From NCBI RefSeq assembly GCF_900176475.1, contig NZ_FWXX01000008.1, positions 111,744-175,743 of the forward strand: a DNA stretch of 64,000 bases, written 5' to 3'. Below are positions 1 through 9,018 of this stretch, one piece after another. The notes under the pieces were generated by a model. The model was not told where the DNA came from. It was given only the letters and a program-made list of their open reading frames with translations, and made no database searches. Position 1 is the stretch's first letter. Each line of letters starts with the position of its first letter. The stretch comes from Tropicibacter naphthalenivorans. GTDB lineage: Bacteria; Pseudomonadota; Alphaproteobacteria; Rhodobacterales; Rhodobacteraceae. Both the position numbers and the translations under genes were made by a program.

Positions 1-741
1 CGCCGCCCTTGGGGGCAGTTGAAATCCCCCGATGCCGAGTTGCCGGTCTTTGCCCCCTGCAAGCGGTTCGACATCGAGCTGGAGATGGGGGCCATTGTGG
101 GGCAACCTTCGACCGGGCCGGTGACCGTGGCCGAAGCGGACGAGATGATCTTTGGCTACGTGCTGCTGAACGACTGGTCGGCCCGCGACATCCAAGCGTG
201 GGAGTACATGCCCCTCGGCCCGTTCCAGTCCAAGGCCACCGCCACCACGCTGAGCCCGTGGATCATCCCCAAGGCCGCGCTGGAGCCGTTTCGCTGCCCC
301 ACGCCCGAACGCAAGCGCCCGCTGCTGGACTACCTGACCGAACCGGGCCCGATGCTCTATGACATCGCGCTCGAAGTGGGCCTTGCGCCCGAAGGTGCGC
401 CCGAGACCGTCATCAGCCGCACCAACTACAACACGATGTACTACTCCAGCGCCCAGCAGCTGGCGCATCACACCACCTCTGGATGTCCGATGAACGTCGG
501 CGACCTGCTCGGCTCTGGCACCATCTCTGGCACCGAAAAGGACCAGCGCGGCGCCCTGCTGGAAATCACATGGGGCGGCCAGGACCCGATCACGCTGGAC
601 ACCGGCGAGACCCGCGCCTTTGTCGAGGATGGCGACACCCTGACGCTGCGCGGCCACGCCTTGGGGGACGGCTTCCGCATTGGCTTTGGCGACTGCACCG
701 CCAAGGTCCTGCCCGCACTTGAGGACCCTTACAAACGCTAA
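1..741 (+). CDS. fahA: Fumarylacetoacetase, C-terminal part (cut by window start)
   Basis: Fumarylacetoacetate hydrolase hydrolyses fumarylacetoacetate to fumarate and acetoacetate, the last step of homogentisate (tyrosine/phenylalanine) breakdown in the cytoplasm. The frame is open from base 1, so the true start lies upstream; a TTG at 19 is not a credible start because residues before it (RRPWGQ) already match the family. Visible family features are the RFDIELEMG metal-site strand, NDWSARDIQAWE, the catalytic-loop region GPFQSKATATTLSPW, and GSGTISG followed by GALLEITWGG near the end. About 246 codons remain of a protein usually near 400-430 residues. The gene points the same way as the MBL and FAD monooxygenase genes, consistent with an aromatic-acid catabolic locus. 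The stop is followed at once by copy A of the dispersed intergenic element. Confidence 0.93.
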   Translation, partial: RRPWGQLKSPDAELPVFAPCKRFDIELEMGAIVGQPSTGPVTVAEADEMIFGYVLLNDWSARDIQAWEYMPLGPFQSKATATTLSPWIIPKAALEPFRCPTPERKRPLLDYLTEPGPMLYDIALEVGLAPEGAPETVISRTNYNTMYYSSAQQLAHHTTSGCPMNVGDLLGSGTISGTEKDQRGALLEITWGGQDPITLDTGETRAFVEDGDTLTLRGHALGDGFRIGFGDCTAKVLPALEDPYKR

Positions 742-744
742 GGT

Positions 745-766
745 CTTCTTCTCTTTATAAATATCC
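745..766 (-). repeat. Dispersed intergenic element, copy A (tail only)
   Basis: On the minus strand this reads GGATATTT, then AT, then AAAGAGAAGAAG. The same 22-bp tail occurs at 20160-20181, 38524-38545 and 62795-62816. Here the two upstream hairpins of the other copies are weak or absent. It begins three bases after the fumarylacetoacetase stop. Confidence 0.75.
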
Positions 767-814
767 AAAATTCCGCCGCCACCACAGGCGCCGCACGCAC
801 TAAGGAAACGCGAC

Positions 815-1765
815 ATGACCAAAGGATTTGCCTCGGCAAACGACATGGAAGAAAAAACCATCTCCTTCACCCAAGTGGGCGAGGGGCTCTATGCCTTTAC
901 CGCCGAAGGAGACCCCAACACCGGCGTGATCATCGGCGATGACAGTGTCATGATCGTCGAGGCGCAAGCCACCCCCCGCCTTGCCCGCAAGGTCATCGAG
1001 TGCGTGCGCTCTGTCACCGACAAGCCGATCAGCCACCTTGTTCTAACCCACTATCACGCGGTGCGTGTGCTGGGGGCCAGCGCCTATGGCGCGCGCGAGA
1101 TCATCATGTCCGACACCGCCGCCGCCATGGTCGAAGAGCGCGGACAAGAGGATTGGGACAGCGAATTCGACCGCTTCCCGCGTCTCTTCCAAGGCCACGA
1201 GGAAATCCCCGGTCTGACCCGCCCGACCACCACTTTCAGCGACCGCATGACCGTCTACCTTGGCAAGCGCCGCGTTGACATCATGACGCTGGGCCGCGCC
1301 CATACCGCCGGAGATGCGGTGATCTGGGTGCCGGACCAAGAGGTCATGTTCACCGGCGACATCGTCGAATACCACTCGGCCTGCTACTGCGGCGACGGCC
1401 ACTTTGGCGACTGGGAAGAGACCTTGATGAACATCGCCGCCTTTGAACCCAAAGCGATTGCGCCGGGGCGCGGGGACGCTTTGGTCGGTGAGGAAATGGT
1501 CGCCAAGGCCATTGCCTCGACCGCCGATTTCGTCAACTCGACCTACAAACCCATCGCCAAGGTTGTCGCCCGTGGCGGCTCGCTGAAAGAGGCGTGGGAC
1601 GCCTGCCGTGCCGAATGCGACCCCAAGTTCTCGGACTACGCGATCTACGAGCATTGCCTGCCGTTCAACGTCGCCCGTGCCTATGACGAGGCCCGCGGCA
1701 TCGACACGCCGCGTGTCTGGACGGCGCAGCGCGACAAGGAAATGTGGGCGGCCCTTCAGGGATGA
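815..1765 (+). CDS. MBL-fold metallo-hydrolase with altered metal motif
   Basis: A metallo-beta-lactamase-fold protein of 316 residues. The start ATG at 815 has an AAGGAA ribosome-binding site seven bases upstream. The fold is shown by an N-terminal strand region (NTGVIIGDDSVMIVEA), THYHAVRVLGA at residues 78-88, GRAHTAGDAVIW and MFTGDIVEYHSA. The usual HxHxDH metal motif reads HYHAVR, so the Asp and third His of the motif are replaced, and the C-terminal GHG is GRG; at most one metal site looks conventional. The substrate is unknown. In this gene order (fumarylacetoacetase, MBL, FAD monooxygenase, DUF2783) it probably acts on an intermediate of aromatic catabolism, but that is inference. Confidence 0.85.
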   Translation: MTKGFASANDMEEKTISFTQVGEGLYAFTAEGDPNTGVIIGDDSVMIVEAQATPRLARKVIECVRSVTDKPISHLVLTHYHAVRVLGASAYGAREIIMSDTAAAMVEERGQEDWDSEFDRFPRLFQGHEEIPGLTRPTTTFSDRMTVYLGKRRVDIMTLGRAHTAGDAVIWVPDQEVMFTGDIVEYHSACYCGDGHFGDWEETLMNIAAFEPKAIAPGRGDALVGEEMVAKAIASTADFVNSTYKPIAKVVARGGSLKEAWDACRAECDPKFSDYAIYEHCLPFNVARAYDEARGIDTPRVWTAQRDKEMWAALQG

Positions 1766-2154
1766 GACGGCTGCTTGGTGCCAAAACGCTTTTGCAACGG
1801 GTCTTTGGGCCGATCGGTCCAAAGCGCGGGGACGCGCCCGCCCGGACCCCACCGCACCCTGCCGGCACCAAGCCCCCCTCCCCCACACGCTGGGACGGGC
1901 AGCCTTCGACCTTTTCGGGGGATCTGCGCAAGGTCTTGCCTGTCACTATTTGGCGGCAGGGCCAGGTGCTGTGCCACCTTCAGGTCACGTGGATCTACTG
2001 GGGCGGCCCGCGTGAAGGCGACCACCTTGGCGGTCCCGAAAAGGCCGACACGCACCGGGTCAAACGCGGGGACCTCTTTGAACTCGCTGACGGGCGCAAG
2101 CTTGGCTTCGAAGACTTTAAAAAGCACATCGCAGACAGCGGTTACACCGTCTGA
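1762..2154 (+). CDS. Possible small protein of unknown function
   Basis: An open frame of 130 codons whose ATG overlaps the stop of the MBL gene (ATGA at 1762-1765), the usual sign of translational coupling, and whose stop lies 15 bases before the FAD monooxygenase start. I recognise no family. The N-terminal half is proline-rich and low in complexity and contains a near-perfect 22-bp palindrome, which looks more like an intergenic regulatory region. The last 35 residues (including GDLFELADGRKLGFEDF) look more like protein. Either a real poorly conserved gene, a shorter gene starting near 1966 (GTG), or no gene at all. Confidence 0.3.
   Translation: MRRLLGAKTLLQRVFGPIGPKRGDAPARTPPHPAGTKPPSPTRWDGQPSTFSGDLRKVLPVTIWRQGQVLCHLQVTWIYWGGPREGDHLGGPEKADTHRVKRGDLFELADGRKLGFEDFKKHIADSGYTV
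1803..1824. promoter_or_regulatory. 22-bp near-perfect palindrome upstream of the FAD monooxygenase
   Basis: Arms CTTTGG and CCAAAG flank a symmetrical centre (CCGATCGG); all 11 base pairs form, one of them G-T. It lies between the MBL and monooxygenase genes. It could be an operator for a dimeric repressor or an mRNA hairpin. No protein partner can be named. Confidence 0.4.
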
Positions 2155-2169
2155 CTTCGGGAGGAATAC

Positions 2170-3783
2170 ATGATTCAGGACCGCTATCAACTGGCGTTCA
2201 AACTCTACCCTTACGCGCGCAGTGCCGATCAGGACGCCGCACAACCGGTGCGCCATCCGGTGGTCATCATGGGCGGCGGGCCGATTGGCGTCGCCACGGC
2301 GCTGGACCTCGGGCTGCAAGGCATCCCGGTGGTGGTGCTGGACGACCACGAGGGCATCGGTCAGGGGAGCCGCGCGATCTGTTTCGCCAAGCGCTGTCTG
2401 GAGATCGCCGACCGCTATGGCGCGGGCGAGGCGATGCTGGACAAGGGCGTTGTGTGGAACCTTGGGAAAGTCTTCCACGACGACCGCAAGGTGTTTGAAT
2501 TCAACCTTTTGCCCGAGGACGGGCACAAGTTCCCCGCCTTTATCAACCTGCAACAGCCCTACTTTGAAAAGTTCCTTGTGGACCGGGTGCGGCAGGCGCA
2601 GGCGGACGGCGCGCCCATCGAGCTGCGCGGCAAGAACCGCGTCGACAGTGTCGAAACGCATGACGACCATGTGGTGCTGAACATCACCACCCCTGATGGC
2701 CCCTATACGATTGAGGCCGATTGGCTGATCGGCGCGGATGGCGCGTCCAGCCCCTTGCGCGGGATGATGGGTCTCGATTTCGACGGGCGCGTGTTCGAGG
2801 ACAGTTTCCTCATTGCCGACATCAAGATGGACAACGAGGATTTCCCGACCGAGCGGTGGTTCTGGTTTGAGCCGCATTTCAAATCCGGCGCGTCCACCCT
2901 GCTGCACAAGCAGCCCGACGGCGTCTGGCGGGTCGACTTCCAGATCGGCTGGGACGTGGATCGCAAGCACGAGCTGCAAGAAGAGAACGTCCGCGCCCGT
3001 CTGGATGCCATGTTGCCGGGGGTCAGCTACGACATCGTCTGGACCTCGATCTACACGTTCCAATGTCGCCGGATGAAGCAGTTCCGCCACGGACGGGTGA
3101 TCTTTGCCGGGGATGCAGCGCATCAGGTTTCACCCTTTGGCGCGCGCGGCGCGAACTCTGGGATGCAGGACGTGGACAACCTTGGGTGGAAGCTGGGGCT
3201 GGTCATTGGCGGCAAAGCCCCCGACGCGCTCTTGGATAGCTACCACGAGGAACGCGCCTTTGGCGCGGATGAGAATATCCTGAATTCCACGCGGTCCACG
3301 GACTTTATCACGCCGAAATCCAAGGTCAGCCATGTCTTCCGCAACGCGGTGCTGGATCTGGCCGAGCACCACGCCTTTGCCCGGCCCTTGGTGAACTCTG
3401 GGCGGCTGTCGGTGCCTTGCGTCTATGACGGGCTGAGCCTGACTGGCGAGGATGCCTTGCCCGGTGGTCCTGCGCGCAGTCGCCCGGGTAGCCCCTGCCC
3501 GGATGCGCCCGTGCCTGACGGTTTTTTGCTGGGCAAACTCGGAGGGGGATTCACCCTGCTGACGCTGAATGTCGACGCGCCAGACACGCTGGACGAAGGC
3601 GGGATTACCATCAAACGTCTGGCGCTGAGCGATGTCTCTGGCCGTCTGGTCGAGCGGTACTTGGGCGACGCGCAAAGCGCCGTTTACCTGATCCGTCCCG
3701 ACCAGCATGTGGTTGCCCGTTGGGACCGTTTTGACGATGCCGCCGTGCGCGCCGCCCTGCGCCGTGCCACCGCAAAAGGATAA
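2170..3783 (+). CDS. FAD-dependent aromatic-ring monooxygenase (MhpA/UbiH class)
   Basis: A 537-residue flavoprotein monooxygenase of the p-hydroxybenzoate hydroxylase superfamily, which uses NAD(P)H and O2 to hydroxylate phenolic substrates in the cytoplasm. The start ATG is preceded by GGGAGGAA. Visible motifs are the N-terminal FAD dinucleotide motif GGGPIG (about residues 35-40), the middle DG motif region LIGADGASSPLRGMMG, and GDAAHQVSPFGARGANSG (about 314-331), where the FAD ribityl chain binds. The C-terminal 130 residues form the thioredoxin-like domain usual in the MhpA subgroup. The exact substrate cannot be read from sequence; the neighbouring fumarylacetoacetase suggests a homogentisate- or gentisate-type route. 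Confidence 0.88.
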   Translation: MIQDRYQLAFKLYPYARSADQDAAQPVRHPVVIMGGGPIGVATALDLGLQGIPVVVLDDHEGIGQGSRAICFAKRCLEIADRYGAGEAMLDKGVVWNLGKVFHDDRKVFEFNLLPEDGHKFPAFINLQQPYFEKFLVDRVRQAQADGAPIELRGKNRVDSVETHDDHVVLNITTPDGPYTIEADWLIGADGASSPLRGMMGLDFDGRVFEDSFLIADIKMDNEDFPTERWFWFEPHFKSGASTLLHKQPDGVWRVDFQIGWDVDRKHELQEENVRARLDAMLPGVSYDIVWTSIYTFQCRRMKQFRHGRVIFAGDAAHQVSPFGARGANSGMQDVDNLGWKLGLVIGGKAPDALLDSYHEERAFGADENILNSTRSTDFITPKSKVSHVFRNAVLDLAEHHAFARPLVNSGRLSVPCVYDGLSLTGEDALPGGPARSRPGSPCPDAPVPDGFLLGKLGGGFTLLTLNVDAPDTLDEGGITIKRLALSDVSGRLVERYLGDAQSAVYLIRPDQHVVARWDRFDDAAVRAALRRATAKG

Positions 3784-3786
3784 GCC

Positions 3787-3981
3787 ATGCCTTTGAACAC
3801 ACAGCCAAATCTGGCCAAACCGGATGATTTCTACGCCCAGCTGATCGCCACCCACGACGGCCTCAGCGAGGACGAAAGCGCCAGCCTGAATGCGCGGCTG
3901 ATCCTGCTGCTGGCCAACCACATTGGCGACCCCGCGGTGCTGCAAGAGGCGCTGAACACCGCGCGCGCCGGGGCCGCTTAG
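3787..3981 (+). CDS. DUF2783 small protein
   Basis: A 64-residue protein matching the DUF2783 family, in which a short helical protein is encoded directly after an FAD monooxygenase. Its ATG lies three bases after the monooxygenase stop, with AAAGGA in the stop region as ribosome-binding site, so the two are co-translated and probably work together. Residues such as DDFYAQLIATHDGLSEDES and LNARLILLLANHIGD are typical. Function unknown; I infer a small partner of the monooxygenase. Its stop overlaps the stop of the convergent glutathione S-transferase gene. Confidence 0.8.
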   Translation: MPLNTQPNLAKPDDFYAQLIATHDGLSEDESASLNARLILLLANHIGDPAVLQEALNTARAGAA

Positions 3982-4607
3982 GCGCGGCCCACCTCGATCC
4001 CCTCGCCTTTCAGCGCACGCTGGGTGGCGGGGCGATCCAGCATCCGGTTGTGATGCGCGGCAATGTTGGCGGGCATGTCCAGACCGACCATCACCGCCCA
4101 ACGGGTCATGTAGAACAGCACCGCGTCGGCCACGCTGAACGCGCCGAACAGGTAGTCCTTGTCGCCCAGAACCTCGGAGATATTGCCAAAGCCGATGGCG
4201 ATCTGCGCCTTGCCATGCGCCTTGATCTGTTCCTGGAATTCCGGCGTGGGGCCGAATTTATGCGGCACGATCACAAAGGTGAATCCGCGCATGTGCACCG
4301 AGCCGACCATGTAATCAAGCAGCTCCATCACGCGCAGGCGGCCTTCGGCACCTTCGGGCAGCAAAGCCGCCTCTGGAAAGGCATCCGCCAGCCAAAAGGC
4401 AATCGCCTGCGTTTCCGTCAGGACCGAACCGTCGGGGCGGACCAGCGCGGGCACCTTCGCCTTGGGGTTGAGCTTTTTGTAGTCGTCGTTCAGGTGCTCT
4501 TTGGCCCCGAGGTTAAAGCGGTGGGCCTGATACTCGGCGCCGGTCTCTTCGAGCAAAATCCGGGTGCCAACGGCGCAGCTGCCGGGCGAGGTGTAGAACT
4601 GCATCAT
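3978..4607 (-). CDS. Glutathione S-transferase family protein
   Basis: A cytosolic GST-fold protein of 209 residues that may conjugate or isomerise electrophiles with glutathione. I chose the ATGATG at 4607/4604 because AAAGG lies upstream and the next residues (MQFYTSPGSCAVGTRILLEE) are the N-terminal thioredoxin fold with the usual TSPGS active-site loop; the longer frame to 4673 encodes a His/Pro-rich tail without family character. The cis-Pro segment is KVPALV, followed by the Glu/Thr glutathione contact LTETQAI. The C-terminal helical domain is complete. It is convergent with the FAD monooxygenase operon and could be a maleylacetoacetate-isomerase-like or detoxifying enzyme. Confidence 0.85.
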   Translation of the reverse strand: MMQFYTSPGSCAVGTRILLEETGAEYQAHRFNLGAKEHLNDDYKKLNPKAKVPALVRPDGSVLTETQAIAFWLADAFPEAALLPEGAEGRLRVMELLDYMVGSVHMRGFTFVIVPHKFGPTPEFQEQIKAHGKAQIAIGFGNISEVLGDKDYLFGAFSVADAVLFYMTRWAVMVGLDMPANIAAHHNRMLDRPATQRALKGEGIEVGRA

Positions 4608-4681
4608 GGGGTGGCCTTTGTGTTGCGGGGGCGGGTGGTGCACATGTTCAGCATGTCCGCACCGCCCCCGCAAGTCTTGCG

Positions 4682-7600
4682 TTACGCCAGACCAAGCGTG
4701 AAATCGAGCCCGACGATCAGCGGGTCGTGATCAGAGCTGCCAAACAGCCCCGCGTCGTAGAAGCCAGAGTCCTTGTAGGTCTCGTCATAGCTCAGCAGGT
4801 CCGGCTCATCGGCGTTGATGTGCCATTCGGTCAGGCCGGTGACAAAACCCGCCAGCGCGGCGTCCGCCAACCCTTGGTCCAGCGTGCCTTGCTGGCCGTT
4901 GAAGACGTAGGAATAGGCCTCGTCCTGCCCAATAAAGGCGTCGATCAGGTCGGTATAGCCCGCCACGTCGTCGAGATACTGCACCGGGTCTTCCTCGGCG
5001 TAGGCGTTCATGTCGCCCAGCAGCAGCACGTTGGACACGCCGCCGTTGTAGGTCGTCTCGATCCAGTCGGTCAGCTCCTGCGCCGCATCGCTGCGCACGC
5101 CGTTCCAGTAGCCCTGCCCGTCGCCCGCGTCGACGTTCGGATCGGCATAAAGCGCGTCCAGATCGGCTTGGGTGATGGCGGTGCCGCCCCCGGCCAGATG
5201 CGCCTCGGCCGCGGCGACCACGCCGTCCAGCCCGCTCGCGCCCTTGGATTTGAAGTGCGAGGAGACCACGGTGAACGCGTCGCCCGTGGCATTGTCGACA
5301 AAGGTCGCCGCCACCGAAGGCCGGTTGAACTGGTCGTTGGCGCTGTAGCTGTGGCCGATGGCCGAGGCGATGGCGCTTGCCAGCGCGACGGTCGTGGCGG
5401 CAGAGCTTTCCTCGAACACAAGGAAATCGGAGTGGACCAGCGTCACGGCGGAGGTGTCGTAGATGATCCCCGTGGTGATCGCATCGCCGCCGACAAAGCC
5501 CGTCCCGCTGGGCTGGACCGCGGCATAGCTGCCGCCCATGAGACCCGCCAGCGTGTCGATGGCGGTGCCGTTGTTCTCGATCTCTTGCAGGGCAAAGACC
5601 TCTGCCCCCGTGGCCAGCAGGCCGGTCACCAGCTTGTCGGCCTGGCGCTGATATTCGGACAGGGTGTCGGCCCCGCGCGGGGATAGATCGCCATTCGGGC
5701 CGGTCAGGCTGCCATCGTCGATCGTAGTAAAGAAGTTGAGCACGTTATACGAGGTAACTTGCAGCGTGCCGCCCACGTCCGTCGGCGTGTCCTGACGCGC
5801 GCCCGAGTTCGTGGCCTCGTCAATCTCCAGCGTCTCCGACGCCAGCACCGTCCACGCGCCAAAGCTGTCGGTCAAGATGCCGCTGATCGGGGCCGTCAGC
5901 TCGGCCCCAAGGCGCACGGTGCTGAGGCTGAAATCGTCGCCCGCGTCCAGATAGCCGTTGCCATTGTCGCCCGGCCCACCGGGAAGGAACTCGAACGCGT
6001 CGGGGTTCTGCCCGGACAGTCCGTCGTCGATCAGCAAGGAGGCATTGGCGTTCGCCTCGGCCAAAGCGGCGATCTCGGCGGCTTCGGTCTGGGCGTCATA
6101 CAGCTGCGTCGGCTGGGTCAGGGTGCCCGCCGAGACGGTGATCTGCCCATAGCGGTCGAGGTTGAAGTTCTGCGTGATGGTCAGCGCGTCGGCGGTGCCG
6201 CTGCTGACAAGGACCTGCATCCCCTCGATGGCCTCGTAGTCTTGAGCGCTGCCGGACAGGGCGATGGTGGCCGCCGTGGGCAGTGGCAGACCGCTGTCCA
6301 AGACTTGGGTCGTGACGGTCCCGGCCAGTTCGGTCAGGCCATTGTATTCGGTCACGGTGCCGGTGGCCTGGACCAGATCGCCGACCGCAACGCTGGGCGC
6401 GCTGCCGGTGTAGATATACAGCCCCTCGGACGTGGCGGCATCGCCATCGGCGTCGGAATCCTCTTCCTGCACGTAGTAGCCTTGGTCGGTCACATAGGTG
6501 ACGATGGCCTCGACCGTCACCTGATCCCCTACGAGGTCCGAGGATGCCCCCGCGCCCTGCACGGCGCTGATCAGGGTCACGGCCACCGGAGCCGTGTCAT
6601 CCCCCGTCGGCTCGGCAATGGACACGTTGTCGATATACAGGCTCTCAGAGCTGGAGTTGCTGTCCAGTTCCACCACCAGCTGGGCGGAATTGACCTCGGC
6701 CCCCAAGGTCACGGACAGGGTCTGCCAAGCGCCCTCAATCCCCAGATCGTCGATGTCCTGCCCGGTGGTGTCCAGCAGCGCCACGGCCCCGGCGTCGGTC
6801 ATCACGTAGATGTTGATGAGGTCGTCAGCCTCCCACCCCGTCGCCTGCACAAAGGCGTCGAGCGACACGGTGACCGCGCCGATGTCGGTCAGGTCCACGG
6901 CGTCAAAGGTCATGCGCAGCAGGCCATCGCTGTCCTGCAATTCATAGCCCTGAACGCCGTCGGTATAGGCCCCCACGGTGCCCGCATAGCTTTGCACGCC
7001 GATGTAATCGCCGTCGGAAATGCCGCTATCGCCGCGCGTGTTCACCCATGTCAGGTCGTACCCCAGCAGGCCGTCACTGGCGGCAGTGCTGTCAACGCTC
7101 GCCAGACCCGCCACGTTGAGCAGGTCCACCTCGCCCCCCAGCGGCACCAGATCGCCGTCCGCCGCGTCAAAGTCGTAGCGCCCGCCGGTGGCTTCGGTTT
7201 CAAAGCTTTGGGTGATCTGGAACAGCTCGTTGATCTGCACATTGTCAAAGTAAAGCGACTCGGAACTGGAGTTGCTGTCCAGCTCGACGATCAGCGTGGC
7301 GCGCTGCACGTCTGCGTCCAGCACCACATCAAACGTCTGCCAAGCGCCCTCAACCCCCAGATCGTCGATGTCTTCGCCGGTGCTGTCGAACAGCGTGACG
7401 GGGCCGGTGTCGGTGTCCACGTAGATCCGCGCGAGGTCGTCCGCCTCCCACCCTGTGGCCTGGAAAAACGCATCCAAGGACACACGCACCGGGCCGGTGT
7501 TGCTGAGGTTCACCGTCTGGAAGGTCAGGCGCAGCAGGCCGTCGGCGTCTTGCAGCTCGTAGCCTTGGGTGCCGTCGGTGTAGCCGCCGACCACGCCCGT

Positions 7601-8797
7601 GTAGGTCTGGATACCGATGTAATCGCCGTCGGAAATGCCGCTGTCGGCCCGCGTGTTGACCCACGTCAGGTCATAGCCCAGACCCGTGCGCTGGGTGCTG
7701 TCCACGGTGGCTTGGCCCGCGTTGTTGGTCAGGTCGACCACCGCGCCAAGCTCCACCAGATCGCCATCGGCGGCGGCGTTTTGATAGCGCGACCCGGCGG
7801 TCTCGGTCTCGAAACTCTCGGAGATGCGCAGCAGCCCTTCGTCCACGTCCGCCACAGTGATCGCCAGATCAGCGCTGTCACTGGCCAGCCCGTCGCTGAC
7901 GGTCACGGTCAGGTCATAGGTGCCGTCGGCCTCCGCGTCGTCGGGCAGCTCAAAGTCGGGCGCATCGACAAAGCTCAGCACGCCGCTCCCGTCGATGGCG
8001 AACAGCGCCGCGTCCGCGCCGGACAGGCTGTAGGTCAGCGCGTCGCTGTCCACATCCGTCGCGGTGATCCCGGCGGCGATGGTCAGGGTGCCTTCGTCCA
8101 CGGTGATCGCCTCGGGGGCGGTCAGGACGGGGGCGTCATTGGTGCCGGTGATCGTCACGGTGACGGTGGCGGTGTCGGTGCCGCCTTTGCCGTCGTCCAC
8201 GGTGTAGGTGAAGGTATCGGCAAAACTCTCGCCCTCAGCCAGAAAATCGAACGCCGCGCCGGGGGTGTAGGTGACATCTGTGCCGTCGAAACTGACGCTC
8301 GCGCCCCCCGCCGAAAGCGCCGAGACCCCGGTGATCGTCATGGTGTCGCCATCGAACTCTCGGTCATTGGCCAAGAGGTCGGCGGCGCTCAGGGTCAGCG
8401 CGGTGTTCTCTTCGGTCTCGGCGCTGTCGTCCCCCGCCAGAACCGCATTGTTGGTGCCATCGACGTTCAGCGTGTAATCGTCACCTTCGAAATACAGCGC
8501 CTCGACGCCAATCAGCAGGTCGGTCCCCTCGCCGGTCACCGCCATGGTGCCAAACCAGCCGTAGTCGATGTCATACTCGGCAATCGCGCCGGTGTAATAG
8601 GCCACGTCGCGGCCCCAGCCGCCGATCAGCAGATCATCCCCCAAGCCGCCGAACAGCGTGTCGTCGCCCCAATTGCCGATCAGCACGTCGCGCCCGTCGG
8701 TGCCGGTCAGCCAGTCATCGCCCCACCCCCCGAGCCAGTCGCTGTGTTTCGCTTTGGCCTGTGCGGCGCGGCCTTTGTCGTGGGAATGGCGTGACAT
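4682..8797 (-). CDS. ExeM/NucH-type secreted endonuclease with internal duplication
   Basis: A 1371-residue acidic exported protein. Domains in order: RTX-like glycine/aspartate calcium repeats (about residues 22-70, GGWGDDW, GNWGDDTLFGGLGDD), VCBS/cadherin-like modules (about 105-320), two tandem copies of a roughly 204-residue jelly-roll-like module (about 322-525 and 526-729), an OB-like NucH domain (about 735-1000), and a C-terminal endonuclease/exonuclease/phosphatase domain from about 1017 (TSYNVLNFF, ALQEIENNG, SSHFKSKG, LLGDMNAY) ending with the catalytic SSDHDPLIVG. It lacks a classical signal peptide, so type I secretion through the RTX repeats is likely. Probable role: extracellular DNA degradation for phosphate or biofilm remodelling. 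The start ATG has GAGGA upstream. No type I exporter is in the window. Confidence 0.88.
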   Translation of the reverse strand: MSRHSHDKGRAAQAKAKHSDWLGGWGDDWLTGTDGRDVLIGNWGDDTLFGGLGDDLLIGGWGRDVAYYTGAIAEYDIDYGWFGTMAVTGEGTDLLIGVEALYFEGDDYTLNVDGTNNAVLAGDDSAETEENTALTLSAADLLANDREFDGDTMTITGVSALSAGGASVSFDGTDVTYTPGAAFDFLAEGESFADTFTYTVDDGKGGTDTATVTVTITGTNDAPVLTAPEAITVDEGTLTIAAGITATDVDSDALTYSLSGADAALFAIDGSGVLSFVDAPDFELPDDAEADGTYDLTVTVSDGLASDSADLAITVADVDEGLLRISESFETETAGSRYQNAAADGDLVELGAVVDLTNNAGQATVDSTQRTGLGYDLTWVNTRADSGISDGDYIGIQTYTGVVGGYTDGTQGYELQDADGLLRLTFQTVNLSNTGPVRVSLDAFFQATGWEADDLARIYVDTDTGPVTLFDSTGEDIDDLGVEGAWQTFDVVLDADVQRATLIVELDSNSSSESLYFDNVQINELFQITQSFETEATGGRYDFDAADGDLVPLGGEVDLLNVAGLASVDSTAASDGLLGYDLTWVNTRGDSGISDGDYIGVQSYAGTVGAYTDGVQGYELQDSDGLLRMTFDAVDLTDIGAVTVSLDAFVQATGWEADDLINIYVMTDAGAVALLDTTGQDIDDLGIEGAWQTLSVTLGAEVNSAQLVVELDSNSSSESLYIDNVSIAEPTGDDTAPVAVTLISAVQGAGASSDLVGDQVTVEAIVTYVTDQGYYVQEEDSDADGDAATSEGLYIYTGSAPSVAVGDLVQATGTVTEYNGLTELAGTVTTQVLDSGLPLPTAATIALSGSAQDYEAIEGMQVLVSSGTADALTITQNFNLDRYGQITVSAGTLTQPTQLYDAQTEAAEIAALAEANANASLLIDDGLSGQNPDAFEFLPGGPGDNGNGYLDAGDDFSLSTVRLGAELTAPISGILTDSFGAWTVLASETLEIDEATNSGARQDTPTDVGGTLQVTSYNVLNFFTTIDDGSLTGPNGDLSPRGADTLSEYQRQADKLVTGLLATGAEVFALQEIENNGTAIDTLAGLMGGSYAAVQPSGTGFVGGDAITTGIIYDTSAVTLVHSDFLVFEESSAATTVALASAIASAIGHSYSANDQFNRPSVAATFVDNATGDAFTVVSSHFKSKGASGLDGVVAAAEAHLAGGGTAITQADLDALYADPNVDAGDGQGYWNGVRSDAAQELTDWIETTYNGGVSNVLLLGDMNAYAEEDPVQYLDDVAGYTDLIDAFIGQDEAYSYVFNGQQGTLDQGLADAALAGFVTGLTEWHINADEPDLLSYDETYKDSGFYDAGLFGSSDHDPLIVGLDFTLGLA
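6611..7834 (-). repeat. Tandem duplication of a ~610-bp module inside the nuclease gene
   Basis: Two adjacent copies, about 7223-7834 and 6611-7222, encode modules that share blocks such as DLTWVNTR, SGISDGDYIG, GYELQD, FxQATGWEADDL, GAWQT and VELDSNSSSESLY. The copies are strongly similar but clearly diverged, so the duplication is old or evolving rather than a recent assembly artefact. Confidence 0.8.
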
Positions 8798-9018
8798 GAA
8801 ATGCGGTCCTCTGTCGGGTTTCGGTCGGGATTTAAGATTCGCTAAAGATGTGTCGCCAAAGTGTAACTATCGCATGACGTCTGCCTACCGTGGACGCTAG
8901 GTCACTTTTACCAATCGGTCAGAAAATCCCGCATTTGCATAAAAGCGCGCCTTTCGCGGGGGGCTTTGCGGGCGCGGGCGGGCTTCCTATATCAAGGGCG
9001 AAGCATAGGAGACCAAAG

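Noticed and set aside
1756..3123. A 455-codon minus-strand frame over the MBL-monooxygenase border
   Set aside because: Antisense shadow of the FAD monooxygenase, which has full family motifs on the plus strand.
5759..8794. A 1011-codon plus-strand open frame opposite the nuclease gene
   Set aside because: It is rich in Arg, Gly, His and Val without any domain, and mirrors the GC-rich codon pattern of the real minus-strand gene.
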